Source: Rhodoblastus sp052145335
Lineage (GTDB): Bacteria > Pseudomonadota > Alphaproteobacteria > Rhizobiales > Beijerinckiaceae
Reading direction: 5' to 3'
Assembly: GCF_052145335.1 (NCBI RefSeq)
Contig: NZ_JBKQOU010000317.1
Coordinates: forward strand, 1 to 58,795
Length of the DNA stretch: 58,795 bases
Part shown: in pieces, positions 16,804-24,259 of the stretch
How positions within the stretch are numbered: position 1 is the first letter of the stretch
Layout of the letters: each line of letters starts with the position of its first letter
Position numbers and translations under genes: made by a program
Notes under the pieces: model-generated
Told to the model about the DNA's origin: nothing
The model's database searches: none
Seen by the model: the letters and a program-made list of their open reading frames with translations, nothing else

Positions 16804-16965
16804 TTATTGATTGACGGGCGATTGCGGGTCGAACAGCAGGGCCGTCGGATCGTGAATCTGATCCTCTGTCGGGATGCCCATGCGCTCGCCACGCGGCATG
16901 TTGGAGCAGGCTTTGGACGCCTTGGAATTATAATTCTTGCCCCAGGTGCACCACGCTGTTTCCGC
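16804..16965 (-). pseudogene. soxX 3' fragment between soxZ and soxB
   Basis: In the minus frame ending at TAA (16804) the sequence reads YNSKASKACSNMPRGERMG, PTEDQIHDPTALLFDP and finally SPVNQ. This is the C-terminal pattern of a stand-alone SoxX (NMPRFG...LTExQIxD...ALLxDPxSPVN), with the FG after MPR replaced. No start codon, signal peptide or heme motif precedes it; the frame is lost near 16970, right after soxZ. I read it as the remains of an ancestral soxX made redundant by the fused soxX at 19705. Alternative: chance similarity, considered less likely because codon use is gene-like. Confidence 0.5.
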
Positions 16966-17019
16966 GTCATTTCTTCTTGAAGACGACGACGGCGCGATGG
17001 CCGCCCCCGCAATCCCGCC

Positions 17020-17331
17020 TCAGCTTACAGTCGCTTCGTCCGTGCGGGAGTCGCCCGAAATGTCCGTCCATGTGACGGAAACCTTGTCGCCGGGCTTGCC
17101 GCCCTTGACCTTGAAAGCCAGGAACGGGTTCTTCGACACCGCCTGTCCCCATTGCGCCTGCATCACCACCTTATCGTTGAGCTTGGCGGTGACCTCGTTG
17201 ATAAACAGGGCGGGGACAAGCGCGCCGGACCCATCCTTGCGCAACCCGGTCTCCATCACGTGGTTCATCAGCACTTTCACTTCGACCACGTCATCCTTGG
17301 CGGCGGCGCGGATTTTCATCGGAAGGCCCAT
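17020..17331 (-). CDS. soxZ: SoxZ sulfur-carrier partner
   Basis: 103 aa starting MGLPMKIRAAAKDD after an AAAGGAG site. The SoxZ core is complete: VVEVKVLMNHVMETGLRKD (the METG motif), VPALFINEVTAKLNDK and SKNPFLAFKVKGGKPGD, ending in WTDISGDSRTDEATV. SoxZ pairs with SoxY to form the periplasmic carrier of the thiosulfate-oxidising complex. It follows soxY by 109 bp, a larger gap than usual. Identification is secure. Confidence 0.95.
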   Translation of the reverse strand: MGLPMKIRAAAKDDVVEVKVLMNHVMETGLRKDGSGALVPALFINEVTAKLNDKVVMQAQWGQAVSKNPFLAFKVKGGKPGDKVSVTWTDISGDSRTDEATVS

Positions 17332-17440
17332 GAGATTTCTCCTTTGATTTCGAATTCGAGCGAACGTGGCGTTGGCGCTGTGGCGTCTCGCTCTGGCTTT
17401 CGCCAACCGCTCGACGACTGGCGCCAAGGCTTCAGTGACA

Positions 17441-17911
17441 TCAGCCGCCGCAGCCGCCGAGCGTCACCTTGATTTCCTTGGTAGCCGTGTAGAATTTCCC
17501 ATCGGCTTTCACTAGCGCGACGACATTGGACGTCTGACCCATCTTGATCCGAGTGCTGACGTCCGGAAGCGTATCCGGTCCGAGGTCGAACTGGGCTGTG
17601 AGCATGTTCGGGTTCTTTTCCACCAGAAAGGAGATCTGGGTGGTGTTGGGAATCTTGCTGATCGCCTGGACCGGCACCACGGCGCCATTTTCGGCGATAT
17701 CCGAGGCAATGAGCTGAACGTCGGCGCTCGCGGTCGGAGCGTCGACGCCCATGACTTTATATGTGTCGGCCATGGTCTTGGCCTCGAAGGCCGCCTTGTT
17801 CCAGGCCGCATGGGCCGCGCGCGGCAGGAAGGTCAGGGCGGAGACGGCAAGGCCGAGCAGGCCCGTCTGGCGCAGAAATCCGCGACGGCTGGCTTGGTGT
17901 TCGAGATTCAT
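17441..17911 (-). CDS. soxY: SoxY sulfur-carrier protein
   Basis: 156 aa. The N-terminal twin-Arg leader SRRGFLRQTGLLGLAV directs Tat export (usually with SoxZ). The C-terminus ends KVTLGGCGG, the swinging arm whose cysteine carries the sulfur intermediates through the Sox cycle. RBS AAGGAG lies just before the ATG. The ATG also overlaps the TGA of a 47-codon leader reading frame that begins in repeat element A, suggesting coupled translation. Identification is secure. Confidence 0.97.
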   Translation of the reverse strand: MNLEHQASRRGFLRQTGLLGLAVSALTFLPRAAHAAWNKAAFEAKTMADTYKVMGVDAPTASADVQLIASDIAENGAVVPVQAISKIPNTTQISFLVEKNPNMLTAQFDLGPDTLPDVSTRIKMGQTSNVVALVKADGKFYTATKEIKVTLGGCGG

Positions 17912-18051
17912 GATTTTCTCCTTGGAGGGAAGGTCAAAGCGAAAAAGCTCGTTCTGGCGGTCGGGATCCCGCCGCGCGTTGCAAAAAGGACGAGGTCATT
18001 GGCGCGCGAAGACTCAAAGTCGCCTGGGCGCAACGCGGCTACGGTCATCAT
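17908..18051 (-). CDS. Possible 47-aa leader peptide coupled to soxY
   Basis: An ATGATG preceded by GGGAGGA opens a 47-codon frame that ends exactly at the soxY start (ATGA overlap). The same ribosome site and first codons (GGGAGGA-ATGATGAC) occur in the second element copy at 21589, where a 44-codon frame follows. The peptide (MMTVAALRPGDFESSRAND...) has no recognised domain, and the two peptides diverge after the first residues, so the start site seems more conserved than the product. It may be a coupling or attenuation device instead of a functional protein. Confidence 0.4.
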   Translation of the reverse strand: MMTVAALRPGDFESSRANDLVLFATRGGIPTARTSFFALTFPPRRKS

Positions 18052-18270
18052 TCCTCCCTTGAACGCGTCGCCTTTCCGACTGCGCAAACCGGAGCGTCTT
18101 CGTCCAGGGGGGCTCTCCCTCCGCGATGGACATTGTCCCGATTTACGCCGGGCATTTTTTGCCCGGACGCTGTTCCTTGTCCTGCAAATCTTGGCGGCGG
18201 CGAGGTCGCGCGCCTATCCGGGACGTCGCCGGGGGCGTATGGGTGTTTTCACCCAGGATACGCCCCGGTC
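18014..18270 (-). repeat. Repeat element A: candidate structured leader upstream of soxYZ-B
   Basis: About 257 bp that align along their length with 21545-21806 (element B), roughly three-quarters identical by eye. Shared parts are a GGGAGGA-ATGATGAC start site (18046-18058), a CCGGGC/GCCCGG hairpin at about 18149-18167, a 21-bp identical core at about 18185-18205, and a long stem GGGGCGTAT/ATACGCCCC (18233-18241 with 18259-18267) around a TTTT loop. In element B the outer stem is GGCGCC-based, so both arms changed together. Both copies lie after a minus-strand gene end and before a sox gene. Could be a regulatory RNA leader or a duplicated promoter region. Confidence 0.65.
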
Positions 18271-18335
18271 CTCCGGGCGATCGCCCAGACCTTCCGGCAT
18301 CCCGCCGAGACGCGCGTCGAGATGGTCGGCGCGGC

Positions 18336-18638
18336 TCAGCGGAAGACGGAGTTACGCCAGAGCGTTTTCTGCTCGTTGGCCTGTTCGACCGAAAGTTTGG
18401 CCTGCGCCAGCGCCTCATCGGCGGCTGCTTTCGCTTCGTCCCATTTCCCGGCGGCGACCGCCTTGTCGGCTTTGGCCAAAGCGGCCTCGGTCGTCGTCCA
18501 GGCAGCCTTGGCGGCGACCGCCTCCGATTCGGCCGCATGCGCGGCGGCCAGAGCCGCTTCGGCTTCCGCCTGTGTCGCCGCCAGGGCGGGCAGGCTCAGC
18601 ATCGCGAGCCCGGCGGCAAGAACGATTGAACGCATCAT
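18336..18638 (-). CDS. soxK: SoxK-like SoxXA-binding protein
   Basis: 100 aa; the ATG overlaps the soxA stop (ATGA). The signal peptide is cleaved near ALA|ATQ. The mature part is a small Ala/Lys/Glu-rich helical protein (AEAEAALAAAHAAESE, EAALAKADKAVAAGKWDEAKAAADEAL) ending KTLWRNSVFR. Size, place directly after soxA and the helical AGKWDEA pattern match SoxK (SAXB), the third subunit that stabilises SoxXA in some thiosulfate oxidisers. Low-complexity helices make the family call less than certain. Confidence 0.75.
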   Translation of the reverse strand: MMRSIVLAAGLAMLSLPALAATQAEAEAALAAAHAAESEAVAAKAAWTTTEAALAKADKAVAAGKWDEAKAAADEALAQAKLSVEQANEQKTLWRNSVFR

Positions 18639-19501
18639 GGACGAGCCCCTGGACCGACGATAGGAATGCCATTGCTCATGTAGGAGAGGAAATATTCGAC
18701 ATCGCGATAATCCTCGTCGTCTGGCTTCAGCGGCAAGGCGCGGGTCTGCGACGAGCAGGTGGAAATACGACGAATCGAGGTGCCCATGCTGCCCCAATCG
18801 GAGCGATAGATCGGCATGGCCGCCAGAATGCCCAGCGCCGGGGCCAGAATGTCGCCGCGCATACGCTGGCCCGCCGGCGACATATGGCACGACGCGCAGG
18901 AGACGCCGAGCTGGCCTTTGCGCGAATAGAAGAATTCCTTGCCGCGTTCATAGGCGGCCAGTGCGCGCGGATCGTCCGGGATGGCGATCGCGAACGGATT
19001 GCCGCGCGAGGACTCGGACATCACGGCGGCCAGCGACGCCATCAGGCCCGTCATCGGATCGAGCGGCTTTTCGCCATTCTCCACCCGGCAGCGATTGATC
19101 GCGCCTTCCAGCGTCTCGATCTGACCGGTCCCGGCGATGAAGCGCGGATAGGTCTGACGGATGCCCTCGCCCTTGTTGTCAAAACAATCGGCGTAATGCT
19201 TGCCGTTGGCGAAAGGCTTCGCCCACTCGGCGCGCCCCTCATCGAGCGAAAGTTCGTAGGGAGGAAATTCCATGATTTCCTTCCACTGCTTGCGCATGTC
19301 TTCATTGACCGCATAAGGGCCATTCCCGAAATCGTCTTTCGCCACTTTGGGGAATTTGGCGAAGAAGAACGCCTGAAAAGCCTTGCGATCCTCTTCTGGG
19401 TCCGCCTTGTCCGCGGCCATCGCCGGCGCCATCGCCAGCATCAGAGCGCAAACAACATTCCGGGCGAGTGCAAATCGGTCGCGCAGGCGGGACTTGATCA
19501 T
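18635..19501 (-). CDS. soxA: SoxA, catalytic subunit of L-cysteine S-thiosulfotransferase
   Basis: 288 aa; ATG at 19501 gives signal sequence RFALARNVVCALMLAMAPAMA. SoxA features: HYADCFDNKGEGIRQTYPRF and ETLEGAINRCRVENGE (N-terminal disulfide half that has lost its heme), SCASCHMSPAGQRMRGDIL (the one CXXCH heme), and STCSSQTRALPLK with the cysteine that becomes the persulfide heme ligand. It ends YFLSYMSNGIPIVGPGARP. With SoxX it links thiosulfate to the SoxY cysteine. The start overlaps the preceding 62-codon frame by 4 bp, and soxK follows with a 4-bp overlap. Confidence 0.96.
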   Translation of the reverse strand: MIKSRLRDRFALARNVVCALMLAMAPAMAADKADPEEDRKAFQAFFFAKFPKVAKDDFGNGPYAVNEDMRKQWKEIMEFPPYELSLDEGRAEWAKPFANGKHYADCFDNKGEGIRQTYPRFIAGTGQIETLEGAINRCRVENGEKPLDPMTGLMASLAAVMSESSRGNPFAIAIPDDPRALAAYERGKEFFYSRKGQLGVSCASCHMSPAGQRMRGDILAPALGILAAMPIYRSDWGSMGTSIRRISTCSSQTRALPLKPDDEDYRDVEYFLSYMSNGIPIVGPGARP

Positions 19502-19686
19502 GCGATTGTCACCGTCACAATGTCGGTCTTGCCGAGGTTGCCCATCCATGCCGCTTCCCGCTGGCCGGGAAAGATACCGGCGACTACCTGACGGCTCAAA
19601 CCATGCGCGCCAGGCGCGGCGGGCAGCTGCGGCGCGGTCCAGGTCCAAGAGGTCGCCTCGATTGAGACGGAATCCCACGTTTGCAT
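19498..19686 (-). CDS. 62-aa hypothetical protein between soxX and soxA
   Basis: Frame of 62 codons (start QTWDSVSIEATSWTWT, end LGKTDIVTVTIA) that overlaps soxA by ATGA and begins 18 bp after the soxX stop. It has no signal peptide, membrane helix or cysteine, and only a weak ribosome site. I do not recognise it. It could be a short protein acting with SoxXA, the C-terminal remnant of a lost gene, or only a spacer that couples translation of soxA to soxX. Confidence 0.45.
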   Translation of the reverse strand: MQTWDSVSIEATSWTWTAPQLPAAPGAHGLSRQVVAGIFPGQREAAWMGNLGKTDIVTVTIA

Positions 19687-19704
19687 TGCGATACGCCATG
19701 TCGA

Positions 19705-21351
19705 TCACTGCGTGTAAAGGAAGTCGATGATCTTTTCGATCTCGGCCCGGGTCAGAATTTGGTCGCGGCCAAAGGGCGGCATTGGCGCTATCGAATTGCG
19801 GTTCGGCTCATCGGTCAGGATCTCCACCAGATCGGCGCGATTGGGGAAGCGACGTTTCATGTCGACAAGCTCGCGACCGACGCTGCTGGGCGCGTCGCCG
19901 CCCTTGATCGTATGGCAGGCGAGGCAATTGCCCTTGGCGCGATCGAGCGCCAGCTCCTGCCCGGCCTTGACGTCATCCGCATGCGACGACGTCGGATTTT
20001 CCGGAACATAATCGAGTGGTTTGTGGGCGATCGCGCCACGTATGGCGGCGACGTCGCTCGCGGAGACCGGCGATGCTTTGTTGCCCCAGCTGGCGCGGAT
20101 GAACGTGAGAATGTCAGCCACGGCGCCATCGTCCAGCTTGGCCAGCTCCGGCATGGAAGGACGCGTCTTGTCCGCCGGCGTTCTGGCCATCGCGCCGCCA
20201 GCGAGCGTGATGTGGATCAGTGAACTCGGATTGTCCGTCTGCGCGACCGCATTGCCCGCCAGAGCGGGGAACAACCTTGGCGTGCCCTGCCCATTCATGC
20301 GATGGCAGGGCGCACATTGCGCGACATAGCCGAGCGCCCCCGGGCTATGTTCCGCGCTGTCATAAAGTTTCGCAGTGGTGTCGTCCTTCGCCCTGGACGC
20401 GAATGGGTCATGGCTGGGCCGGGCCGGGCGGCTTGCCAGATAGGCGGCGATAGCCGATGTGTCGGCGTCGCTCAGATGTTGCGTACTGTGCTGAATGACG
20501 TCGGCCATGCTGCCAAACGCCGCCGTGCGGGCTTTGCGACCTGTCTTGAGGAAATCGGCGATCTCTTGCTGGGACCAGCTCGCCAGCCCAACATCCTCGT
20601 GACGCAGACTCTTGGCGTACCATCCCTCCAGTTCAGAGCCGGAGAGGAATTCGCCATCGGGTCCATCCTTGAGGGCCTTCTCCTGGAAGGCGGCGCCGCG
20701 CGGCGTATGGCAGGCGCCGCAATGCCCGGCCCCCTCGACGAGATAGGCGCCACGCGCCACTTCCGGCGTTGCTCCTTCCGGCGGGGTGAAACCGCGATGA
20801 CCGCCGAATAGCATTTGCCACCAGGCAAGCGGCCAACGCATATTGGACGGCCACGGGATCGTCGAGGCCTGGTTGCGCTGCGCGACGGGCTGAACCGTAG
20901 AGACGAAATAGGCGTAAAGCGCCTGCACATCCTCGTCGGTCAGCACGGAATAGGAAACATAGGGCATCGCCGGATAGAGCGGGGAGCCATCCTTGCGGAC
21001 GCCATGACGGACCGCCCGTTCGAAATCGGCAAAGTCGTATCCGCCTATGCCCGTTTCCTTGTCCGGAGTGATGTTCGTCGAATAGATCGTGCCGATCGGC
21101 GTCTGCATCGCCAGACCGCCGGCGAACGCTTTGCCGCCGCTGGCGGTATGACACGCCACGCAATCCGACGCTTGCGCGATATACCGACCCTTTTCGATCA
21201 GGGCCGGATCGGCGGAATTCACATCAACATTCTGCCGCGGCGCGAACCAGATTGGCGCCAGGTAGCTGCCGCCAACGGCAACCGCCAACCCAATCGCCGC
21301 AACGGAGACACTGAGCTTGAGAAATTTTATGACCGACACTCCAACCCCCAT
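19705..21351 (-). CDS. soxX: SoxX fused to a triheme (dehydrogenase-type) cytochrome c
   Basis: 548 aa from ATG 21351 (a GTG at 21339 after GGGGG gives 544 aa and may be the true start). An N-terminal membrane anchor (LSVSVAAIGLAVAVGG) precedes three cytochrome c domains like those of membrane alcohol/gluconate dehydrogenase cytochrome subunits: SDCVACHTASGG, GHCGACHTPRG and QCAPCHRMNGQG. The last ~120 residues are a complete SoxX: DRAKGNCLACHTIKGGD, VDMKRRFPNRADL and PMPPFGRDQILT with the Met ligand, ending FLYTQ. Stand-alone SoxX is ~100-210 aa and monoheme. A four-heme fused SoxX followed by soxA suggests electrons from SoxXA pass directly along its own wire to the membrane. Confidence 0.85.
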   Translation of the reverse strand: MGVGVSVIKFLKLSVSVAAIGLAVAVGGSYLAPIWFAPRQNVDVNSADPALIEKGRYIAQASDCVACHTASGGKAFAGGLAMQTPIGTIYSTNITPDKETGIGGYDFADFERAVRHGVRKDGSPLYPAMPYVSYSVLTDEDVQALYAYFVSTVQPVAQRNQASTIPWPSNMRWPLAWWQMLFGGHRGFTPPEGATPEVARGAYLVEGAGHCGACHTPRGAAFQEKALKDGPDGEFLSGSELEGWYAKSLRHEDVGLASWSQQEIADFLKTGRKARTAAFGSMADVIQHSTQHLSDADTSAIAAYLASRPARPSHDPFASRAKDDTTAKLYDSAEHSPGALGYVAQCAPCHRMNGQGTPRLFPALAGNAVAQTDNPSSLIHITLAGGAMARTPADKTRPSMPELAKLDDGAVADILTFIRASWGNKASPVSASDVAAIRGAIAHKPLDYVPENPTSSHADDVKAGQELALDRAKGNCLACHTIKGGDAPSSVGRELVDMKRRFPNRADLVEILTDEPNRNSIAPMPPFGRDQILTRAEIEKIIDFLYTQ

Positions 21352-21544
21352 GAGACGCTGCCTGCGACGAGATTGATTTTCGAGACCCTGACAAGGCGAG
21401 CATGCCAAATTGGCGACGCGCGTAATCCCGACCCAGGTTGCAGTGCAAAGCCGATCATTCCTCGAGGCCAGGGGGCGCGACGAAGCTGGCGGGGGCTGCG
21501 CTGGCGTCCGCATTGACGGCTTCGGAACCAAGTCCCCGGGCGCA

Positions 21545-21806
21545 AAAAGTCGCTAGGGCGCTCAGGCGCGGCTCGGATATCGTCATCATTCCTCCCGTCG
21601 ACACGTCGTCTTTTCGACCACGCGAACCGAAGTCATGGCGTCCGGGGAGTTGCTCTCCCTCTATGATGGACGTGTACTCGATCCGCGCCGGGCGCTTTTC
21701 CTGCCCGGACGTTGTTCCTCGTTTGACAAATCTTGGCGGCGGCGAGGCCGCATGCCTATCCGGGATGGCGCCGGGGGCGCCTGGGGGTTTTCACCCAGGC
21801 GCCGCC
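21545..21806 (-). repeat. Repeat element B: candidate structured leader upstream of the fused soxX
   Basis: Second copy of the element at 18014-18270. The outer hairpin is GGCGCCTGGG (21776-21785) with CCCAGGCGCC (21794-21803), a perfect 10-bp stem in which base pairs differ from copy A while pairing is kept. The inner CCGGGC/GCCCGG hairpin is also kept with a changed loop. The GGGAGGA-ATGATGAC start (at 21589) opens a 44-codon frame that stops at 21455, about 100 bp before soxX. The stop codon of the response regulator falls in the loop of the outer hairpin. The stems are not followed by a T-run, so a plain intrinsic terminator does not explain them. Confidence 0.65.
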
Positions 21807-22414
21807 CCGTCGGCTTCCGTCGCCCAGGCAATCAGTTGGGCCACCGAGGCCACGCCGGCCTTAGTCATGATATTGTGGCGGTGATTTTCTACCGTCTTGA
21901 CCGAAATATCCAGCGCCGACGCAATAACCTTGCTGGTCTTGCCGGCAATCAACAGACGCAGCACGTCGCGCTCGCGTTCGGTCAGGCCGCTGAGTCGCCG
22001 TTCGAGGCTGGCGCGGCTGGCGCGGCGGCGCAATTCTTCGGCGCTGGCGGCGAGCGCATCGCCAATGCGGTCGAGCAGCATCTGATCGTCGAAGGGTTTT
22101 TCCAGAAAGTCCACGGCGCCTAGCTGGATTGCGCGCACGGCCTTTGGGATGTCGCCATGACCTGAAATGAACACAATGCGTGCGGCGGATTTTCGCTCGG
22201 CCAATTCGCGTTGCAATTCCAGTCCGCTCAAACCCGGCAGCCGCACGTCGAGCACCAGGCAGGAGGGAAGGCTGTCGTCGAGCGCGTGCATCAGCTCCTG
22301 CGCCGAGGCGCAAAGGCGATGGCGATAGCCGACCGAGCTGACAAGAAAGGCGATGCCGTCGCGCACGGCCGGATCGTCGTCCACAATATAGATGATCGGC
22401 GACGCCTCAGACAA
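21791..22414 (-). CDS. TtrR/FixJ-like response regulator
   Basis: 207 aa if started at TTG 22414 (RBS CAGGAG 7 bp before; product MSEASPIIYIVDDDP), overlapping the kinase stop by 8 bp. An ATG at 22447 would add 11 residues with a poor ribosome site. The receiver domain has IYIVDDDPAVRD, phospho-Asp in LVLDVRLPG, and the conserved Lys in LEKPFDD. A LuxR-type helix-turn-helix follows: LTERERDVLRLLIAGKTSK and SVKTVENHRHNIMTK. Regulators of this FixJ/TtrR group partner PhnD-like sensor kinases. Adjacent sox operons are the likely targets. Confidence 0.9.
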   Translation of the reverse strand: MSEASPIIYIVDDDPAVRDGIAFLVSSVGYRHRLCASAQELMHALDDSLPSCLVLDVRLPGLSGLELQRELAERKSAARIVFISGHGDIPKAVRAIQLGAVDFLEKPFDDQMLLDRIGDALAASAEELRRRASRASLERRLSGLTERERDVLRLLIAGKTSKVIASALDISVKTVENHRHNIMTKAGVASVAQLIAWATEADGAAPG

Positions 22415-24191
22415 GGGCGCGCTCCTGGACGTTTTCTTGCGCTTCATTTTGGGCGATCGGCAGATAGAATCGGAAGGTGGCGCCGCGTTGCGCGTTTTCG
22501 TCCGCGCTGAGACGCCCGCCATGGGCTTCGACGATCGAGCGGCTGAGCGAGAGGCCCAGACCGAGGCCTCCGGGCTTGGTGGTGTGGAAGGCCTCGAATA
22601 ATCGTTCTCGCGCTGCGGGCGAGAGGCCGGGACCGTTGTCGCTGACAGCTACGACAATCGAGGAGCCTTCCTGCGTCACGACGAGCCTGACTCTCTTTTC
22701 CGGCTGTCCATCGACGGCCTCGAGAGCATTCTGCAGCAAGTTCAGCGTCACTTCCTCGATCTGGACGCGATCGGCGAGAACCGGGGGCAGCGAATCTGGC
22801 ACCTCGGCTTTCACCCGCAGCTCGTGGGCCGCCGCGGAAGGTTCGAACAAGGCAAGGGCGTCACGAAACATTGCAGCGGGTTCGAGCGGCTCTTGGCGAG
22901 CTGGATTCTTGCGCACAAATTCGCGCATGCGATGGACGATGTCTCCGGCCCTTTCGGCCTGGACGGCGATACGGCCTATCGCCTCGCGCACGCCATCGAC
23001 ATCCTCGCCGTGCGCCAGCCGCCGTTCGCAACCGCGCGCATAGCTGAGAATCGAGGCGAGCGGCTGATTGATCTCATGGGCGAGCGAACTGGCCATTTCG
23101 CCCATGAGCGAAAGGCGCATGGCGTGCTCCATTTTCGCGTCCTTCAAACGGGCGAGTTCGTGCGCCTCTTCCAGTTCGCGCGTGCGCCTCCTGATGATCT
23201 GCGCGACGCGGATCACATGGGAGACCCACCACAGCGCGGCCATCCCGACCAAGGCGGCGGCGTAACGATAGGGCCAGAGCAGATCGGCCATGCCCAGACG
23301 GGTGAAAGGGGCATAAGGCCCGACCTTGAGCGAACGATAGAGCTCTTGCACCGTTTGGTAGTCGTTGGGTTCAGTCCAAATTTTATCGCCGGGTCCAGGC
23401 TGCATGCCGAGCAGCGCCCGCGTGACGGCGTCGGCAAGCGGGGCAGAAGTTTGCGCAACCTTGACGAAGGCCCAGCCGGGATAAAGGCGTGTCGAAACCT
23501 GACAGGTCGCTATATCCGTCGGCTTGCGCCCGAGCACCTTGAATTCGTCAGCGTCAGCCTTGCCCTGCCCGATGAGCTTTTCCAAAAGGCAGGATCGGAT
23601 GATTCCAGTGTCGGCGCGGCCCGAACGCAGGGCGTCCAGGACGCCGTCGGCGGGATAGCCGACAAACACCGGACTGACGTCCTTGAGTGGATCGACGCCG
23701 CGATCCTGCAGTTCCCGCGAGGCGGCGCGAAAGCCGAAGGCGTCGGGCGCGACTGCGGCAAGTTTCAATCCTCGCAGATCGGTCAAATGCTGTAAATCCT
23801 TCCGCCGATCGAGCGCGACAACGGCCGCGCCGACCGATTCCCCCGATGCGAAACCGTCGAGGTCCTGTTCGGTCGCCAGAGCCGAAGCGGAATAATCGAT
23901 CTTCAATTCAAGATAATGGCCGGGATTGGTAATGAGGAAATCGAGGCGGTGCGCTGCGACGGCCGCGGTGAGAAAGGCGACGTTTCCCGCGACCATGGTG
24001 AAGCGGTAGCCCGGGAGGGTCGCGTTCAGATAGGCCAGGGTTGGCTCCCAAGCGCTTTCTGCCTCTTCGAGGCCGAGATAGGCGAGCACGCCGACCCGAA
24101 TTTCGGTCGGTTGCGCCGCGCCAACGAACGGTGCGATCCAAAAGGCCAGCACCGCAGAAAGCGCCAATATCTTGCGCGCCCGTCGAAACAT
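22407..24191 (-). CDS. TtrS-like sensor histidine kinase with periplasmic PhnD-like domain
   Basis: 594 aa from ATG 24191 (GGAGAAAC before it). Signal/first helix (~5-25), then a PhnD/TtrS-type ligand-binding domain (~30-300: EIRVGVLAYLGLEEAESAWEP, FLITNPGHYLEL, GYPADGVLDALRSGRADTGII). A second helix (~AALVGMAALWWVSHVI) leads to a histidine kinase core: LAHEINQPLASILSYARG (phospho-His), VTLNLLQNALEAV (N box) and SDNGPGLSP, GLGLGLSLSRSIVEAHGG (G boxes). TtrS senses tetrathionate in enterobacteria. Here, ahead of sox genes, a sulfur oxyanion such as tetrathionate or thiosulfate is the probable signal. Confidence 0.88.
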   Translation of the reverse strand: MFRRARKILALSAVLAFWIAPFVGAAQPTEIRVGVLAYLGLEEAESAWEPTLAYLNATLPGYRFTMVAGNVAFLTAAVAAHRLDFLITNPGHYLELKIDYSASALATEQDLDGFASGESVGAAVVALDRRKDLQHLTDLRGLKLAAVAPDAFGFRAASRELQDRGVDPLKDVSPVFVGYPADGVLDALRSGRADTGIIRSCLLEKLIGQGKADADEFKVLGRKPTDIATCQVSTRLYPGWAFVKVAQTSAPLADAVTRALLGMQPGPGDKIWTEPNDYQTVQELYRSLKVGPYAPFTRLGMADLLWPYRYAAALVGMAALWWVSHVIRVAQIIRRRTRELEEAHELARLKDAKMEHAMRLSLMGEMASSLAHEINQPLASILSYARGCERRLAHGEDVDGVREAIGRIAVQAERAGDIVHRMREFVRKNPARQEPLEPAAMFRDALALFEPSAAAHELRVKAEVPDSLPPVLADRVQIEEVTLNLLQNALEAVDGQPEKRVRLVVTQEGSSIVVAVSDNGPGLSPAARERLFEAFHTTKPGGLGLGLSLSRSIVEAHGGRLSADENAQRGATFRFYLPIAQNEAQENVQERALV

Positions 24192-24234
24192 GTTTCTCCA
24201 ACCGTCAGGGGCCAAAAGTCGATCGACTTAAAAC

Positions 24235-24250
24235 ATTCTCACATTTGTAT
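24235..24250. promoter_or_regulatory. Weak ArsR-type operator before the sensor kinase
   Basis: ATTCTCACATTTGTAT has the left ATTC arm and N8 spacing of the operators at 11828 and 44204, but the right arm is GTAT instead of GAAT. It lies 44 bp upstream of the kinase start in an AT-rich pocket between two minus-strand genes. Only a suggestion. Confidence 0.3.
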
Positions 24251-24259
24251 GCGTATGTT

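Noticed and set aside
17810..19591. A 593-codon plus-strand frame crossing soxY to soxA
   Set aside because: It runs antisense to soxY, soxK and soxA and shows only Arg/Pro-rich shadow sequence.
21776..21803. Simple intrinsic terminator of the response-regulator gene
   Set aside because: The stem is strong but is not followed by a T-run, and a related hairpin with compensatory changes occurs at 18233-18267, so a leader element fits better.
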